Assembly (NCBI GenBank): GCA_903813345.2
Contig: CAIIXF020000005.1
Location: 3,106,356-3,170,355 of the forward strand
DNA: 64,000 bases
DNA from: Owenia fusiformis
Lineage: Eukaryota; Annelida; Polychaeta; Sabellida; Oweniidae
Reading direction: 5' to 3'
Notes under the pieces: generated by a model
Databases searched by the model: none
What the model was told of the DNA's origin: nothing
What the model saw: only the letters and a program-made list of their open reading frames with translations
Program-made: the position numbers and the translations under genes
Shown: positions 50,801 to 54,600 of the stretch, piece by piece
Position numbering within the stretch: position 1 is the first letter of the stretch
Layout: each line of letters starts with the position of its first letter

Positions 50801-52990
50801 TGTCTTCTGTCAGTATTGTTCTCAGATTAAATATATTTGTTCATTTTTATACATATAGTTGTGGAATTCCGCATGTTCCTCTGTTACAATTTCAGTTTGT
50901 ATGTTATTTTAGACTGCCCAAGCTTCATGTAGTATTATATGGCCCATCCATGGCCAAGGTCAAGGACTGCTTTTCAAAAAATCTTAATCGCAACATACAT
51001 ACGTTGTCTTTGATTTATTGCTGGTGTATGATCACGAGAGACATTCCACGCTTTTGAAATATGAAATATTTTAGATCTTCAGAATTGTGGTGCATATTTT
51101 TTTTTGTTTTTGTTTTCAGTACTGTGAACAAGTGTTGGATCTGGTCATATCTCTCAAACCTGAAGAAATCAGGAACCTATCACGACAGATCAACGAGACC
51201 ATTACAGGACTAACAGACATTGACGCCATCTTGGATGCTACACGGGATGATCTTCTGAAAGCAAAGAATCTGAAAGAAAGGGCAGACAAAGCAAAGTAAA
51301 TGATCTTATTAATATTCAGACAAGTCACAAGTAAATCTGGAATTACAGTTGATTTTCAAACCTCATAAAAATCATTAAAGGCCCTGTGAAAATTTTGAAA
51401 AAATTTGTTCATCTTATCATTTTCAAATATTTGAATTTCCCACCATTTTATACGGGGCCTGGGCAGCACAAATTTCAAACATGGTCACATTAAAACCCCA
51501 AAAAATATTTAACAGTTTGATCGTCCTTTGTTTGATAGGGAGAATGCTGATGCTATCAGAGATACTGCCAATGAAATATTGGAACTACTCAAACAGGCCA
51601 GAGAAGCACAAGATATTGCAACTGAAGCTATAGATGCAGCAAATGAAGACATTGATAACGCTGAGAAAGATCTCACTTCTGTAAGTAGAGAACTATCAAG
51701 ATAATTGAGATATTGAATTGTATAAAGAGACAGTGTGTTATGCTGTTGTAGTATGCTATTGTTGGAGCAGAAACCTCTTAAAATTTGATTTTGTGTCATG
51801 TTCATGCTTTCTATTAGATTGTTTAACATTTTTGTTTGTTTTTTCTCAGATTGAATCAGAGACATCAGCAGGTTTAGACAAGTCCACAAGAGCATATGAA
51901 GATATAGAAGATCTCAAAGCACGTCTTGAGAAGCTAAAAACTAAATATCTTGAAAATGAGAATGATGTTAAGAAAGCCAAGCGTCAGGCAGAAGTTGCTC
52001 AAAAACTTGCAGATGAAGCAGAAGATGTAAGTTAGACCCATAAGTCTCTGAGCTTATAAATCCTGAACCATACTGTGATCATTGTATTAGTACCAATACA
52101 GGGGCAATATGTAATATCTAGTTTCATATTTTGTGTGTTTTAAATATGCACCAGTTAAAACACATATAATGCATGAATTATGAGCACCTGTAATCCTAAA
52201 TGTTCATCGCAGATAAGTTAGTATGCTTACTCATTCAAATACGAAATATGTATACATTGCATGTCGTAAATTACTGTATCTGTACTTGGGTAAATGTCTA
52301 ATGAAAACTCAAGTTTTAGAAGGTGTATATATATTTATTTGAGAATTCAAGTAATGGTTTGAGTTATATGTTTTTAGGCTGCAGAAAATCTTACTGATAA
52401 TTATGGAAAAGTGAAAGAGGAGCTCACCAAGAAGTATGAAGAAACTACCATGGCCAAGGGCAAGGCAGAAAGTCTTAAAAATAATGCCACTATATTAGCT
52501 GTAGATATAACTGATAAATTAACCAAATTACAAGGTAAGATGAATACATATTTATTATCAGTAAGAGATGAACATTTTGTTTGTTCCTTGTAATGCTGTA
52601 TGCAATTTTCCACCTTTCATAATAAGTTCAATTTATTGAGGCATTTTAACACAATCTACATCATTGTCGAGTTGGGAGAGATTTTGAAATTATTTCATGT
52701 TATTGTACGTGTGATAATGCCCTCATTGTAACACATTTTGAGAGTTATGAAGTTTCACCCACTCCTGGACATTTTACTTGTATAATTTTGAAATAAAGCT
52801 ATGAATTCAAAACATTATAAATAGTAATTTTTAAATTGTTTACTTTTCAGAAATGGAGACAAAATTCAAAGAGAATCACAGTACTTTAAAAACCTTGGAC
52901 AATCAAATTGGTACATTGAATGAAGAAATGAAGAAATTATTAGAAGAAATTCAATATTGGGCAAGTTACCACCGCGAGTGCCAGCCTTAG
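5288..52990 (+). CDS. LAMB1: laminin subunit beta (LAMB1/LAMB2-type), spliced, lacks only the signal-peptide exon
   Basis: Secreted basement-membrane chain that assembles with an alpha and a gamma chain through a C-terminal coiled coil and polymerises through its N-terminal LN domain. Thirty exons (one optional) were chained by hand; all intron phases agree and they encode about 1,746-1,752 residues, close to vertebrate beta-1 (about 1,786 with signal). Domains in residues from the first visible codon: LN about 1-254, LE1-5 255-525, LF (beta-specific) 526-743, LE6-13 744-1150, coiled coil 1151-1364, cysteine knot 1366-1392, coiled coil 1393-1752. The order LN-LE5-LF-LE8-coil-knot-coil is unique to laminin beta chains. 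The start is missing: the first exon opens with two bases that finish a codon, so an upstream exon must supply the signal peptide. Whether it is a strict orthologue of LAMB1 or LAMB2 cannot be decided; most invertebrates have one beta gene of this class. Introns occupy about 89% of the span. Confidence 0.96.
5842..7418. other. laminin intron 1 in window (1.6 kb)
   Basis: No coding sequence seen. Holds a TACAGGGTGTTTCA word at about 6,154 resembling a MITE end without a recognised partner, and a short match (GGCAGTATCAG with GTAACAaCCGTTAC) at about 6,551 to the foldback at 48,815. Confidence 0.6.
7419..7536 (+). CDS. LAMB1: laminin beta exon 2 in window: LN domain, middle
   Basis: Codes for [16 protein letters not shown] followed by a stretch ending [15 protein letters not shown], the conserved LN core strand region (KITNLRIKFVKLHTLG in vertebrate beta-1). 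It enters in phase 0 and leaves in phase 1 at GTAAGT. NFT is an N-glycosylation sequon inside the LN domain. Confidence 0.95.
7982..9447. repeat. composite interspersed repeat bounded by ~62-bp direct repeats
   Basis: The stretch beginning CACATCTTTCTGTTTCACTA occurs at 7,982-8,042 and again at 9,383-9,447 in the same orientation. Between them are a (CCGT)n head (8,120-8,170), four tandem ~140-bp units (8,434-9,060), and a tail. CCCATCGAAC at 8,089 and its inverse GTTCGATGGG at 9,201 bound an inner part. This arrangement resembles repeats I associate with mollusc genomes; no transposase is visible. Confidence 0.65.
8434..9060 (+). repeat. tandem ~140-bp repeat, four copies
   Basis: The phrase GTTCATATTTGGTATGTGAA recurs at 8,501, 8,636 and 8,783 and, with one change, at 8,924 (periods 135, 147, 141). 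An early relative lies at 8,202. Each unit is joined by AAAATGGCCGCCATTTT, a near-perfect palindrome. Short open frames here are by-products of the repeat. Confidence 0.85.
9503..9550 (+). repeat. short tandem repeat (CCCCTCTCATTCAT)n
   Basis: Three near-identical 15-base units in a pyrimidine-rich stretch. Confidence 0.7.
10520..10899. mobile_element. MITE with CAGGGTGTCCCAAA ends and TA target duplication
   Basis: The left end CAGGGTGTCCCAAA (10,522) and its exact inverse TTTGGGACACCCTG (to 10,897) are flanked on both sides by TA, the target duplication of Tc1/mariner-type transposons. The 376-bp body has no open frame of transposase size, so it is non-autonomous. The ACAGGGTGTCCC terminus is common in animal MITEs. 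Family assignment is inference. Confidence 0.8.
13643..13720 (+). repeat. dispersed repeat copy (CATCTTTCTGTTT family)
   Basis: Shares CATCTTTCTGTTT, GCTGAGAAGA, GAGATGTCATGG and ATACTTGGCA, in order, with the right flank of the composite repeat at 9,383-9,460, with small deletions. Confidence 0.6.
15488..15572. repeat. small foldback
   Basis: TAGTCTTGCTTCAAGACCT pairs with AAGGTTTTGAAGTAAGACTA (few mismatches), with an inner CCCC/GGGG pair and the palindrome CAACAACCTGTTGTTG in the loop. Confidence 0.55.
17650..17795 (+). CDS. LAMB1: laminin beta exon 3 in window: end of LN, start of LE1
   Basis: Codes for [20 protein letters not shown], the signature end of the LN domain, then [13 protein letters not shown], the first two cysteine pairs of LE repeat 1. 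Enters in phase 1, exits in phase 0 at GTATGT. It is separated from the previous exon by a 10.1 kb intron. Confidence 0.96.
19822..20065 (+). repeat. degenerate AT-rich tandem array (ATATGAGCTATATGTGTC)n
   Basis: The word ATATGAGCTATATG recurs near 19,852, 19,912, 19,949 and 19,986, with variants at 19,824 and 20,051. Spacing is 36-65 bases, so it is an irregular minisatellite. Confidence 0.75.
20083..20274 (+). repeat. tandem duplication of ~97 bp
   Basis: Both halves run TCTATATACTGT, ACCTCnTATACTCGGTCT, TAGTCTT, TTGTACAAACTATAG (or TTGAACAAACTATGG), diverged by roughly a fifth. Confidence 0.75.
21737..21857 (+). CDS. LAMB1: laminin beta exon 4 in window: rest of LE1
   Basis: Codes for [19 protein letters not shown] followed by [13 protein letters not shown], the second half of LE1 with the usual C-x-C-x(8)-C-x2-C spacing. 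The last bases (AATCAATGCATGTGAAA) and the donor GTAAGT are also the first unit of a 52-bp tandem array that runs into the intron (see the repeat at 21,841). Confidence 0.95.
21841..22135 (+). repeat. 52-bp minisatellite that includes the exon 4 splice donor
   Basis: AATCAATGC (or a one-base variant) starts units at 21,841, 21,893, 21,945, 21,995, 22,050 and 22,100. Unit 1 is the 3' end of laminin exon 4 with its donor (GTGAAA|GTAAGT). Later units repeat GTGAAAGTAAAT, giving weakened copies of the same donor in the intron. Confidence 0.75.
22238..22426 (+). CDS. LAMB1: laminin beta exon 5 in window: LE2
   Basis: Codes for [19 protein letters not shown] and then [20 protein letters not shown], a complete LE repeat 2. 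Matches the vertebrate [20 protein letters not shown] segment almost residue for residue. Enters and exits in phase 1. Confidence 0.96.
22427..23669. other. laminin intron 5 in window (1.2 kb)
   Basis: No coding sequence seen. Contains one hairpin at 22,518-22,582: CATTTCTCAAAAAGAT pairs with ATCTTTGAGAAA, with GAATTTC/GAAATTC inside. Confidence 0.6.
23670..23849 (+). CDS. LAMB1: laminin beta exon 6 in window: LE3
   Basis: Codes for [20 protein letters not shown] then [22 protein letters not shown] repeat 3, with four paired-cysteine loops. The acceptor is TTATTACAG and the donor GTATAG after GAA-G (phase 1). Confidence 0.94.
23850..25820. other. laminin intron 6 in window (2.0 kb)
   Basis: Largely occupied by the piggyBac-like element (24,017-24,721). 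The remaining 1.1 kb is AT-rich without recognisable features. Confidence 0.6.
24017..24721. mobile_element. piggyBac-like non-autonomous element with TTAA target duplication
   Basis: A 697-bp segment (24,021-24,717) lies between two TTAA sites. It starts CCTTCTGCACTCC and ends GTCTGCTAAAGG, so both ends read CCTT inward, with GC at positions 7-8. TTAA duplication and CCYT ends are the rule for piggyBac. The insert is much richer in CpG and GC than the intron around it (e.g. CCGGATCCGCCGG near 24,648). No transposase frame is present. Confidence 0.65.
25821..25930 (+). CDS. LAMB1: laminin beta exon 7 in window: LE4, first part
   Basis: Codes for [20 protein letters not shown] followed by [17 protein letters not shown], the start of LE4. 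The ACxCNxLGT opening is typical of this repeat. Enters phase 1, exits phase 0 at GTGAGT. Confidence 0.95.
26129..26344 (+). CDS. LAMB1: laminin beta exon 8 in window: end of LE4, LE5, start of LF
   Basis: Codes for [19 protein letters not shown], then LE5 ([25 protein letters not shown]), then [17 protein letters not shown], which opens the beta-specific LF domain. Phase 0 at both ends, 72 codons. Confidence 0.96.
26530..26688 (+). CDS. LAMB1: laminin beta exon 9 in window: LF domain
   Basis: Codes for an LF segment containing [20 protein letters not shown] and [14 protein letters not shown], close to the vertebrate WTGAGFVRVPEG and MEYDILIRYEPQ. Phase 0 at both ends, 53 codons; donor GTAAGA. 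The next exon lies 10.5 kb downstream. Confidence 0.95.
28245..28279. repeat. perfect GC-rich hairpin (AGCGCCCCCCG stem)
   Basis: AGCGCCCCCCG (28,245-28,255) and CGGGGGGCGCT (28,269-28,279) are perfect inverse complements around a 13-base AT-rich loop (ATTTTGACAAAAA) that can itself pair. Very stable for DNA this AT-rich. Confidence 0.85.
28690..28760 (-). repeat. diverged dispersed repeat, copy A
   Basis: Contains CAGCCGGGCAGCAAG, CCCCT, CCATTGTTAGCATTAAAAT and CGTGACGTC. The reverse complement of 33,965-34,060 shows the same words in the same order. Confidence 0.55.
29944..30050. repeat. small foldback
   Basis: TGACCTGAATCGATTGCAAA (29,944-29,963) pairs with TTTGCAATCAATTCAGGTCA (30,031-30,050) with one mismatch. 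Confidence 0.7.
30807..30872 (+). repeat. 25-bp tandem repeat
   Basis: TATTCTATTCATATTTCAAT and two near copies follow head to tail, each ending GAA/GAG. Confidence 0.75.
32288..32813. repeat. foldback element with tRNA-type B-box inside
   Basis: A 33-bp perfect inverted repeat (32,288-32,320 with 32,781-32,813, beginning AGGACTTTGTATAAAAAACC) bounds the element. A second inner pair (GACATGATACAGTCTTTGAA at 32,341 with its inverse, one mismatch, near 32,697) lengthens the arms. Between them GGTTCGATTCC at 32,459-32,469 is a perfect Pol III B-box in a T-arm-like setting (CTGGG TTCGATT CCCAC). No intact acceptor stem exists, so it is not a tRNA gene. Confidence 0.65.
33965..34060 (+). repeat. 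diverged dispersed repeat, copy B (inverted to copy A)
   Basis: Its reverse complement reads CAGCCGGGCAGCAAG, then CCCCTGGATTCAATTG and GGCATTAAAATGTGGTG, matching 28,690-28,760. The true element limits were not determined. Confidence 0.55.
34295..34425. repeat. AT-rich degenerate repeat (ATATACCACCAATAT)
   Basis: ATATACCA or TATATAACAAT words recur about every 20-25 bases. Open frames over this stretch are low-complexity. Confidence 0.6.
37157..37277 (+). CDS. LAMB1: laminin beta exon 10 in window: LF domain
   Basis: Codes for [19 protein letters not shown] and then [20 protein letters not shown], continuing directly from YEPQ of the previous exon as expected (vertebrate LPDHWEKAVITVQRP). 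The donor GTCGGT is weak, but the phase-1 join to the next exon (PPG-SRHYVV) fits the family exactly. Confidence 0.94.
37695..37870 (+). repeat. dispersed repeat copy related to 9,285-9,385
   Basis: Shares AATGGCAGGTGGTGACATTT, TTGCATGTT and ATGCCTTGT with 9,327-9,363, plus TTTGGTACTTGGCA with 9,446-9,460. Confidence 0.7.
38415..38555 (+). repeat. degenerate ~30-bp tandem repeat (GACACCAT..ATTCA)
   Basis: GACaCCAT followed by a T-A-rich stretch and ATTCA recurs five or six times with substitutions. Confidence 0.6.
39327..39454 (+). CDS. LAMB1: laminin beta exon 11 in window: LF domain
   Basis: Codes for [20 protein letters not shown], then [11 protein letters not shown] and ASILIDS. Aligns with vertebrate SRYVVLPRPVCFEKGTNYTVRLE and TLIDS. 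Enters phase 1, exits phase 0 at GTAAGA. Confidence 0.95.
39612..39801 (+). CDS. LAMB1: laminin beta exon 12 in window: end of LF domain
   Basis: Codes for [20 protein letters not shown], an [11 protein letters not shown] stretch, and [19 protein letters not shown], the end of LF (vertebrate VCRNIIFSISALLHQTGLA). The two LF cysteines are kept. Donor GTGAGT, phase 1. Confidence 0.95.
40137..40280 (+). CDS. LAMB1: laminin beta exon 13 in window: LE6
   Basis: Codes for [20 protein letters not shown] then [20 protein letters not shown] and GFGPRGC: LE repeat 6, the first after the LF domain. It has no in-frame ATG and would be missed by ATG-based ORF calling. Acceptor TTTTTGCAG; phase 1 at both ends. 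Confidence 0.95.
40640..40871 (+). CDS. LAMB1: laminin beta exon 14 in window: LE7 and start of LE8
   Basis: Codes for [40 protein letters not shown] (LE7), then [20 protein letters not shown] and the beginning of LE8. The NGHAPECA motif matches vertebrate NGHADDCD. Leaves in phase 2 (GGA-GT) at GTAAGT. Confidence 0.96.
41120..41283 (+). CDS. LAMB1: laminin beta exon 15 in window: end of LE8, start of LE9
   Basis: Codes for [36 protein letters not shown] and CNCKPGYVG. The PGGANSG motif corresponds to vertebrate PDGPDSG, the signature of LE9. Enters in phase 2 and exits in phase 1. Confidence 0.95.
41574..41798 (+). CDS. LAMB1: laminin beta exon 16 in window: end of LE9, LE10
   Basis: Codes for [20 protein letters not shown], then [40 protein letters not shown] and [13 protein letters not shown]. 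The TGxCLKCL...TEGxxCQxC segment is the hallmark of LE10 in beta chains. Enters and exits in phase 1. Confidence 0.96.
42342..42541 (+). CDS. LAMB1: laminin beta exon 17 in window: LE11 and start of LE12
   Basis: Codes for [40 protein letters not shown] and [18 protein letters not shown]. LPNVxGQxCDxCAPNxW is highly conserved in LE11. Donor GTGAGG, phase 0. Confidence 0.96.
42829..42925 (+). CDS. LAMB1: laminin beta exon 18 in window: rest of LE12
   Basis: Short exon for [20 protein letters not shown] and [12 protein letters not shown]. Vertebrate counterpart: [27 protein letters not shown]. Enters phase 0, exits phase 1 at GTAAGC. Confidence 0.96.
43142..43333 (+). CDS. LAMB1: laminin beta exon 19 in window: LE13 and start of the coiled coil
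   Basis: Codes for [35 protein letters not shown] (LE13) and [19 protein letters not shown]. The CxPCxxCFxxWDxII motif marks the entry to the rod. Its cysteine pair makes interchain disulphides at the centre of the laminin cross in known family members. Confidence 0.96.
43519..43699 (+). CDS. LAMB1: laminin beta exon 20 in window: coiled coil (domain II)
   Basis: Acidic, heptad-like helix rich in Glu, Asp, Lys and Leu, e.g. [20 protein letters not shown], with one sequon (NIT). No cysteine. Enters phase 1, leaves phase 2 (ATA-AG) at GTATGA. Identification rests on position and frame more than on sequence. Confidence 0.92.
43796..43880 (+). repeat. TATCCCA..GGATATAG..(CCATCCGTCC) repeat copy
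   Basis: TATCCCACAAGACAGATTGG, then GGATATAGAGAAGCC and CCATCCATCCGTCC, follow the same order as the head of the composite repeat at 8,086-8,170 and a copy at 59,964-60,060. Confidence 0.55.
44127..44311 (+). CDS. LAMB1: laminin beta exon 21 in window: coiled coil
   Basis: Continues the rod: [19 protein letters not shown], then [20 protein letters not shown] and [18 protein letters not shown]. Hydrophobic residues recur in heptads. Two sequons (NLT, NAT). Phase 2 in, phase 1 out. Confidence 0.93.
44598..44836 (+). CDS. LAMB1: laminin beta exon 22 in window: coiled coil before the knot
   Basis: Codes for [20 protein letters not shown], a [20 protein letters not shown] stretch and [20 protein letters not shown]. 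Strong heptad periodicity with alternating acidic and basic residues. It ends two residues before the cysteine knot. Confidence 0.94.
45218..45400 (+). CDS. LAMB1: laminin beta exon 23 in window: beta-knot and restart of the coil
   Basis: Codes for [20 protein letters not shown] then CGGLSCDEG, the short disulphide-knotted loop (six cysteines in about 24 residues) found only in laminin beta chains, followed by helix. The CGGAGCGxCGG core resembles the invertebrate form, shorter than the eight-cysteine vertebrate knot. The donor GTTAGT is non-optimal but gives the join [16 protein letters not shown] expected from the family. Confidence 0.93.
45494..45667. mobile_element. CAGTAAAACCTG-family MITE, best copy
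   Basis: TACAGTAAAACCTGT at 45,494 and ACAGGTTCTACTGTA ending 45,667 are inverted repeats with one mismatch. TA at each end could be the target duplication. Internal GTGTTCACTATA / TATAGTGAACAC words can also pair. It lies in the 318-bp intron after the knot exon, occupying over half of it. Confidence 0.65.
45719..45895 (+). CDS. LAMB1: laminin beta exon 24 in window: coiled coil (domain I)
   Basis: Codes for [20 protein letters not shown], then [20 protein letters not shown] and EEVRT. The QKIRDFLSQ motif matches vertebrate KQIRNFLTQ. Phase 0 at both ends; donor GTAAGT. Confidence 0.94.
46488..46664 (+). repeat. 63-bp tandem repeat, 2.8 copies
   Basis: Units begin ATGTCACACAATCATGGTGA at 46,488, 46,551 and 46,614; the third has lost 12 bases. 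As 63 is divisible by three, the frames stay open, giving a false repetitive peptide ([20 protein letters not shown]). Simpler GGGGATATGTCATACTGTTT repeats continue to about 46,800. Confidence 0.9.
47060..47560 (+). repeat. ~31-bp degenerate minisatellite (CACTCACTGGTGGAGAGTTA)n
   Basis: About sixteen units of GACACTCACTGGTGgAGAGTTACACTtGTA type, with a higher-order repeat: a ~120-base block around 47,236-47,330 recurs at 47,340-47,420. Minus-strand open frames over it are repeat artefacts. Confidence 0.9.
48122..48139 (+). CDS. LAMB1: possible optional 18-nt microexon of laminin beta (VDSVRT)
   Basis: Eighteen bases between a fair acceptor (ATATTACAG) and a near-perfect donor (GTAAGTATG), phase 0 at both ends, so it can be included or skipped without a frame change. 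It would add VDSVRT between EEVRT and YCEQVL. The join without it aligns gap-free with vertebrate beta-1 (18 residues from FL to the conserved VL), so the main isoform probably skips it. The acceptor's pyrimidine tract is poor, and chance matches are possible in a 5.2 kb intron. Confidence 0.35.
48815..49104. repeat. foldback element
   Basis: The left arm (CAGTATCAGGAGAAGGTAAC near 48,821, then AAAATGGTGGAT) pairs with the right arm (ATCCACCATTTT at 49,052, then GTTACTTTCTCCTGGTACTG) with a few mismatches. A short relative of the left arm is at about 6,551. Confidence 0.65.
50040..50180 (+). repeat. ~30-bp tandem repeat (CAATACAGGGAGCATAACA)
   Basis: CAATACAGGGAGCATAACAC, followed by ATAGATCATT, recurs four to five times with decay at the left edge. 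Confidence 0.8.
51120..51295 (+). CDS. LAMB1: laminin beta exon 26 in window: coiled coil
   Basis: Codes for [40 protein letters not shown] and [35 protein letters not shown] corresponds to vertebrate TPQQLQNLTEDIRERV. The acceptor follows a T-rich run (51,099-51,117). Phase 0 in, phase 2 out. Confidence 0.95.
51539..51680 (+). CDS. LAMB1: laminin beta exon 27 in window: coiled coil
   Basis: Codes for [40 protein letters not shown] and AEKDLTS. Alanine-rich heptads as in the distal laminin rod. Phase 2 in, phase 0 out at GTAAGT. The antisense frame here is open, as often happens opposite Ala/Glu-rich coils, and is not a gene. Confidence 0.94.
51850..52026 (+). CDS. LAMB1: laminin beta exon 28 in window: coiled coil
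   Basis: Opens with IESETSAG, matching vertebrate SIESETAASEE, then [20 protein letters not shown] and [16 protein letters not shown]. Phase 0 at both ends; donor GTAAGT. Confidence 0.95.
52378..52534 (+). CDS. LAMB1: laminin beta exon 29 in window: coiled coil
   Basis: Codes for [40 protein letters not shown] and [12 protein letters not shown]. The [12 protein letters not shown] segment matches vertebrate DGELDEKYKKVE in position. Phase 0 in, phase 1 out at GTAAGA. Confidence 0.94.
52851..52990 (+). CDS. LAMB1: laminin beta last exon: C-terminus and stop
   Basis: Codes for [40 protein letters not shown] and HRECQP, then TAG at 52,988-52,990. The cysteine three residues from the end corresponds to the C-terminal cysteine of beta chains (STCL in vertebrates) that disulphide-bonds to the gamma chain. 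Confidence 0.95.
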
Positions 52991-53633
52991 TCATATAGGG
53001 ACACTCGATGGAGTGTTTTATAAAAGTATATCGGAAAGTCAATACTCAGGCTAAATCTGGCTAAATGAGATGTACGTCGACCAATACAATCATTAACATC
53101 AGAACTACTACGTAGTAGAAAACTGACCACAATCTGATAATGTCGTTTGTTTCACTTGTACTTTATTTATTTTGAAGCTGTACTCAAACAATTTGGTAAC
53201 AGTCATATAGAGAAATTTATGTATGTACAATAATAGGAAAGGAAACCCCCTTATTCTGTCAGGTAGTGTGTTGAAAAATATTGGTTGAAGAAATCTCTTT
53301 TTGGAAATGGACTGGCTTGCCTTTGCCCTATCATAGCCATACAGGAATATATCACTTCCAGAAGTACACTGTTGCTCACATTGTGTGACTCTGCCTAGGC
53401 CAAAGGCAGTAAGGAGGATCTGATGTAAATCGAATCCTCTTTTATGTACCTGTTCTCATGTATTAGTTGTGTCATGAGGGGATCAAAAGACAAGAACCAT
53501 GTGCCAAGTGGAAGTGTATATATGTAGAAAGAAAGGGTTCAGTAGGCCAGTATTTAAGAGTATAGGGCCATTTGTATAATATGTCTAATAATATATAGCT
53601 ACACATTCACTGCCATGTTCATGACAACCCAAA

Positions 53634-53639
53634 AATAAA
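53634..53639 (+). promoter_or_regulatory. candidate poly(A) signal of the laminin beta gene
   Basis: AATAAA about 645 bases after the stop codon, followed 50-75 bases on by a GT-rich stretch (ATGTGTGTCTGTATTTGTG) as expected of a cleavage region. A further AATAAA lies near 54,950, so the true 3' end is unproven. Confidence 0.4.
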
Positions 53640-54248
53640 CAAGTCTTGAAAATAACAAACATATTTGTGGTTTGTCATGAATTTCATGTGTGTCTGTATT
53701 TGTGTTTTAACAGAGTTGACATTGAGGTTGAATCATAGAGATCTCATTGTAAGTGACCAGTTTGCATTTTGGGGCTGGTGTTTTTACAACTAGGGTCGAT
53801 ATATTTGTCCCAAATAGATGCACATAATATTGTGACATTCAAAGTTTGCACATCTAGTCGTAGTTATGGAACAATGAACGCAAGCAGATCTATTTTGTCA
53901 CAATGTGTTGTCAACCACCAGCCCCATCTAGTGTAGTAGTGTCTAAAACGAATCTCAGTCTACTTTACCACTGAAGCTAGAATAATGATTTTACTAGTAG
54001 GCTGATGATTTAATAATACAATTTTGATTTTATACAATTTAACCTAAATCCATATATAAAAGTATAAGAGTTGTTATTAGATTAACAGTGGATTATAACA
54101 GAGCTGTATAATATTGCAGTACATGTATAAATATTTTATCACAACCCATGGTGCTCTATATATTAGAACCAAAAGTGAATGTTTAGTGAAAAATACCATG
54201 CATGTGCTTATTAAGCTTTATGGGATCTCTCCCATATTTGTTAAAATT

Positions 54249-54320
54249 CCAGATTTCATCTGTTAAAATTTCAGATTTTATCTGTTAAAATTTCAGATTT
54301 TATCTGTTAAAATACCAGAT
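54249..54320 (+). repeat. 23-bp tandem repeat (CTGTTAAAATTTCAGATTTT)
   Basis: Four units of GTTAAAATTtCAGATTTtATCT, nearly identical. Confidence 0.85.
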
Positions 54321-54529
54321 TTTTAATCAAAGTAATCTAAATTGCTAGTTAAGTGAAGCGTGACATGTAAAGTTTGGACCATTTACAGAATGTGTGGTAT
54401 TCTTCATAAATCATTATCCGTATTCTGTTGTTATGTTTCCGTTCTTTGTTTCTAATCTCATTATTTTATGACGTATGTGGTAGTCCCAACTTCTATGTAT
54501 GTGGTGGTTGTAGCTTTTTCAGATGTGGT

Positions 54530-54600
54530 ACATATGTTGTAGGAGAGCTTCTCCATACATATGTGGTAGGAGAGCTTCTCCATACATATGTGGTACCCAT
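54530..54600 (+). repeat. 27-bp duplication with palindromic core
   Basis: GGAGAGCTTCTCCATACATA followed by TGTGGTA is repeated twice in tandem; GGAGAGCTTCTCC is itself nearly palindromic. Confidence 0.8.

Larger units (their letters stand above)
45896..51119. other. laminin intron 24 in window (5.2 kb), minisatellite-rich
   Basis: Holds a 63-bp repeat (46,488-46,664), a ~31-bp minisatellite (47,060-47,560), the possible microexon (48,122-48,139), a foldback (48,815-49,104) and a ~30-bp repeat (50,040-50,180). The rest is AT-rich with no coding signature. Confidence 0.6.

Noticed and set aside
51509-51895. 128-codon minus-strand open frame
   Set aside because: It is the antisense of laminin exon 27 and the start of exon 28; Ala/Glu-rich coils leave the opposite strand open.
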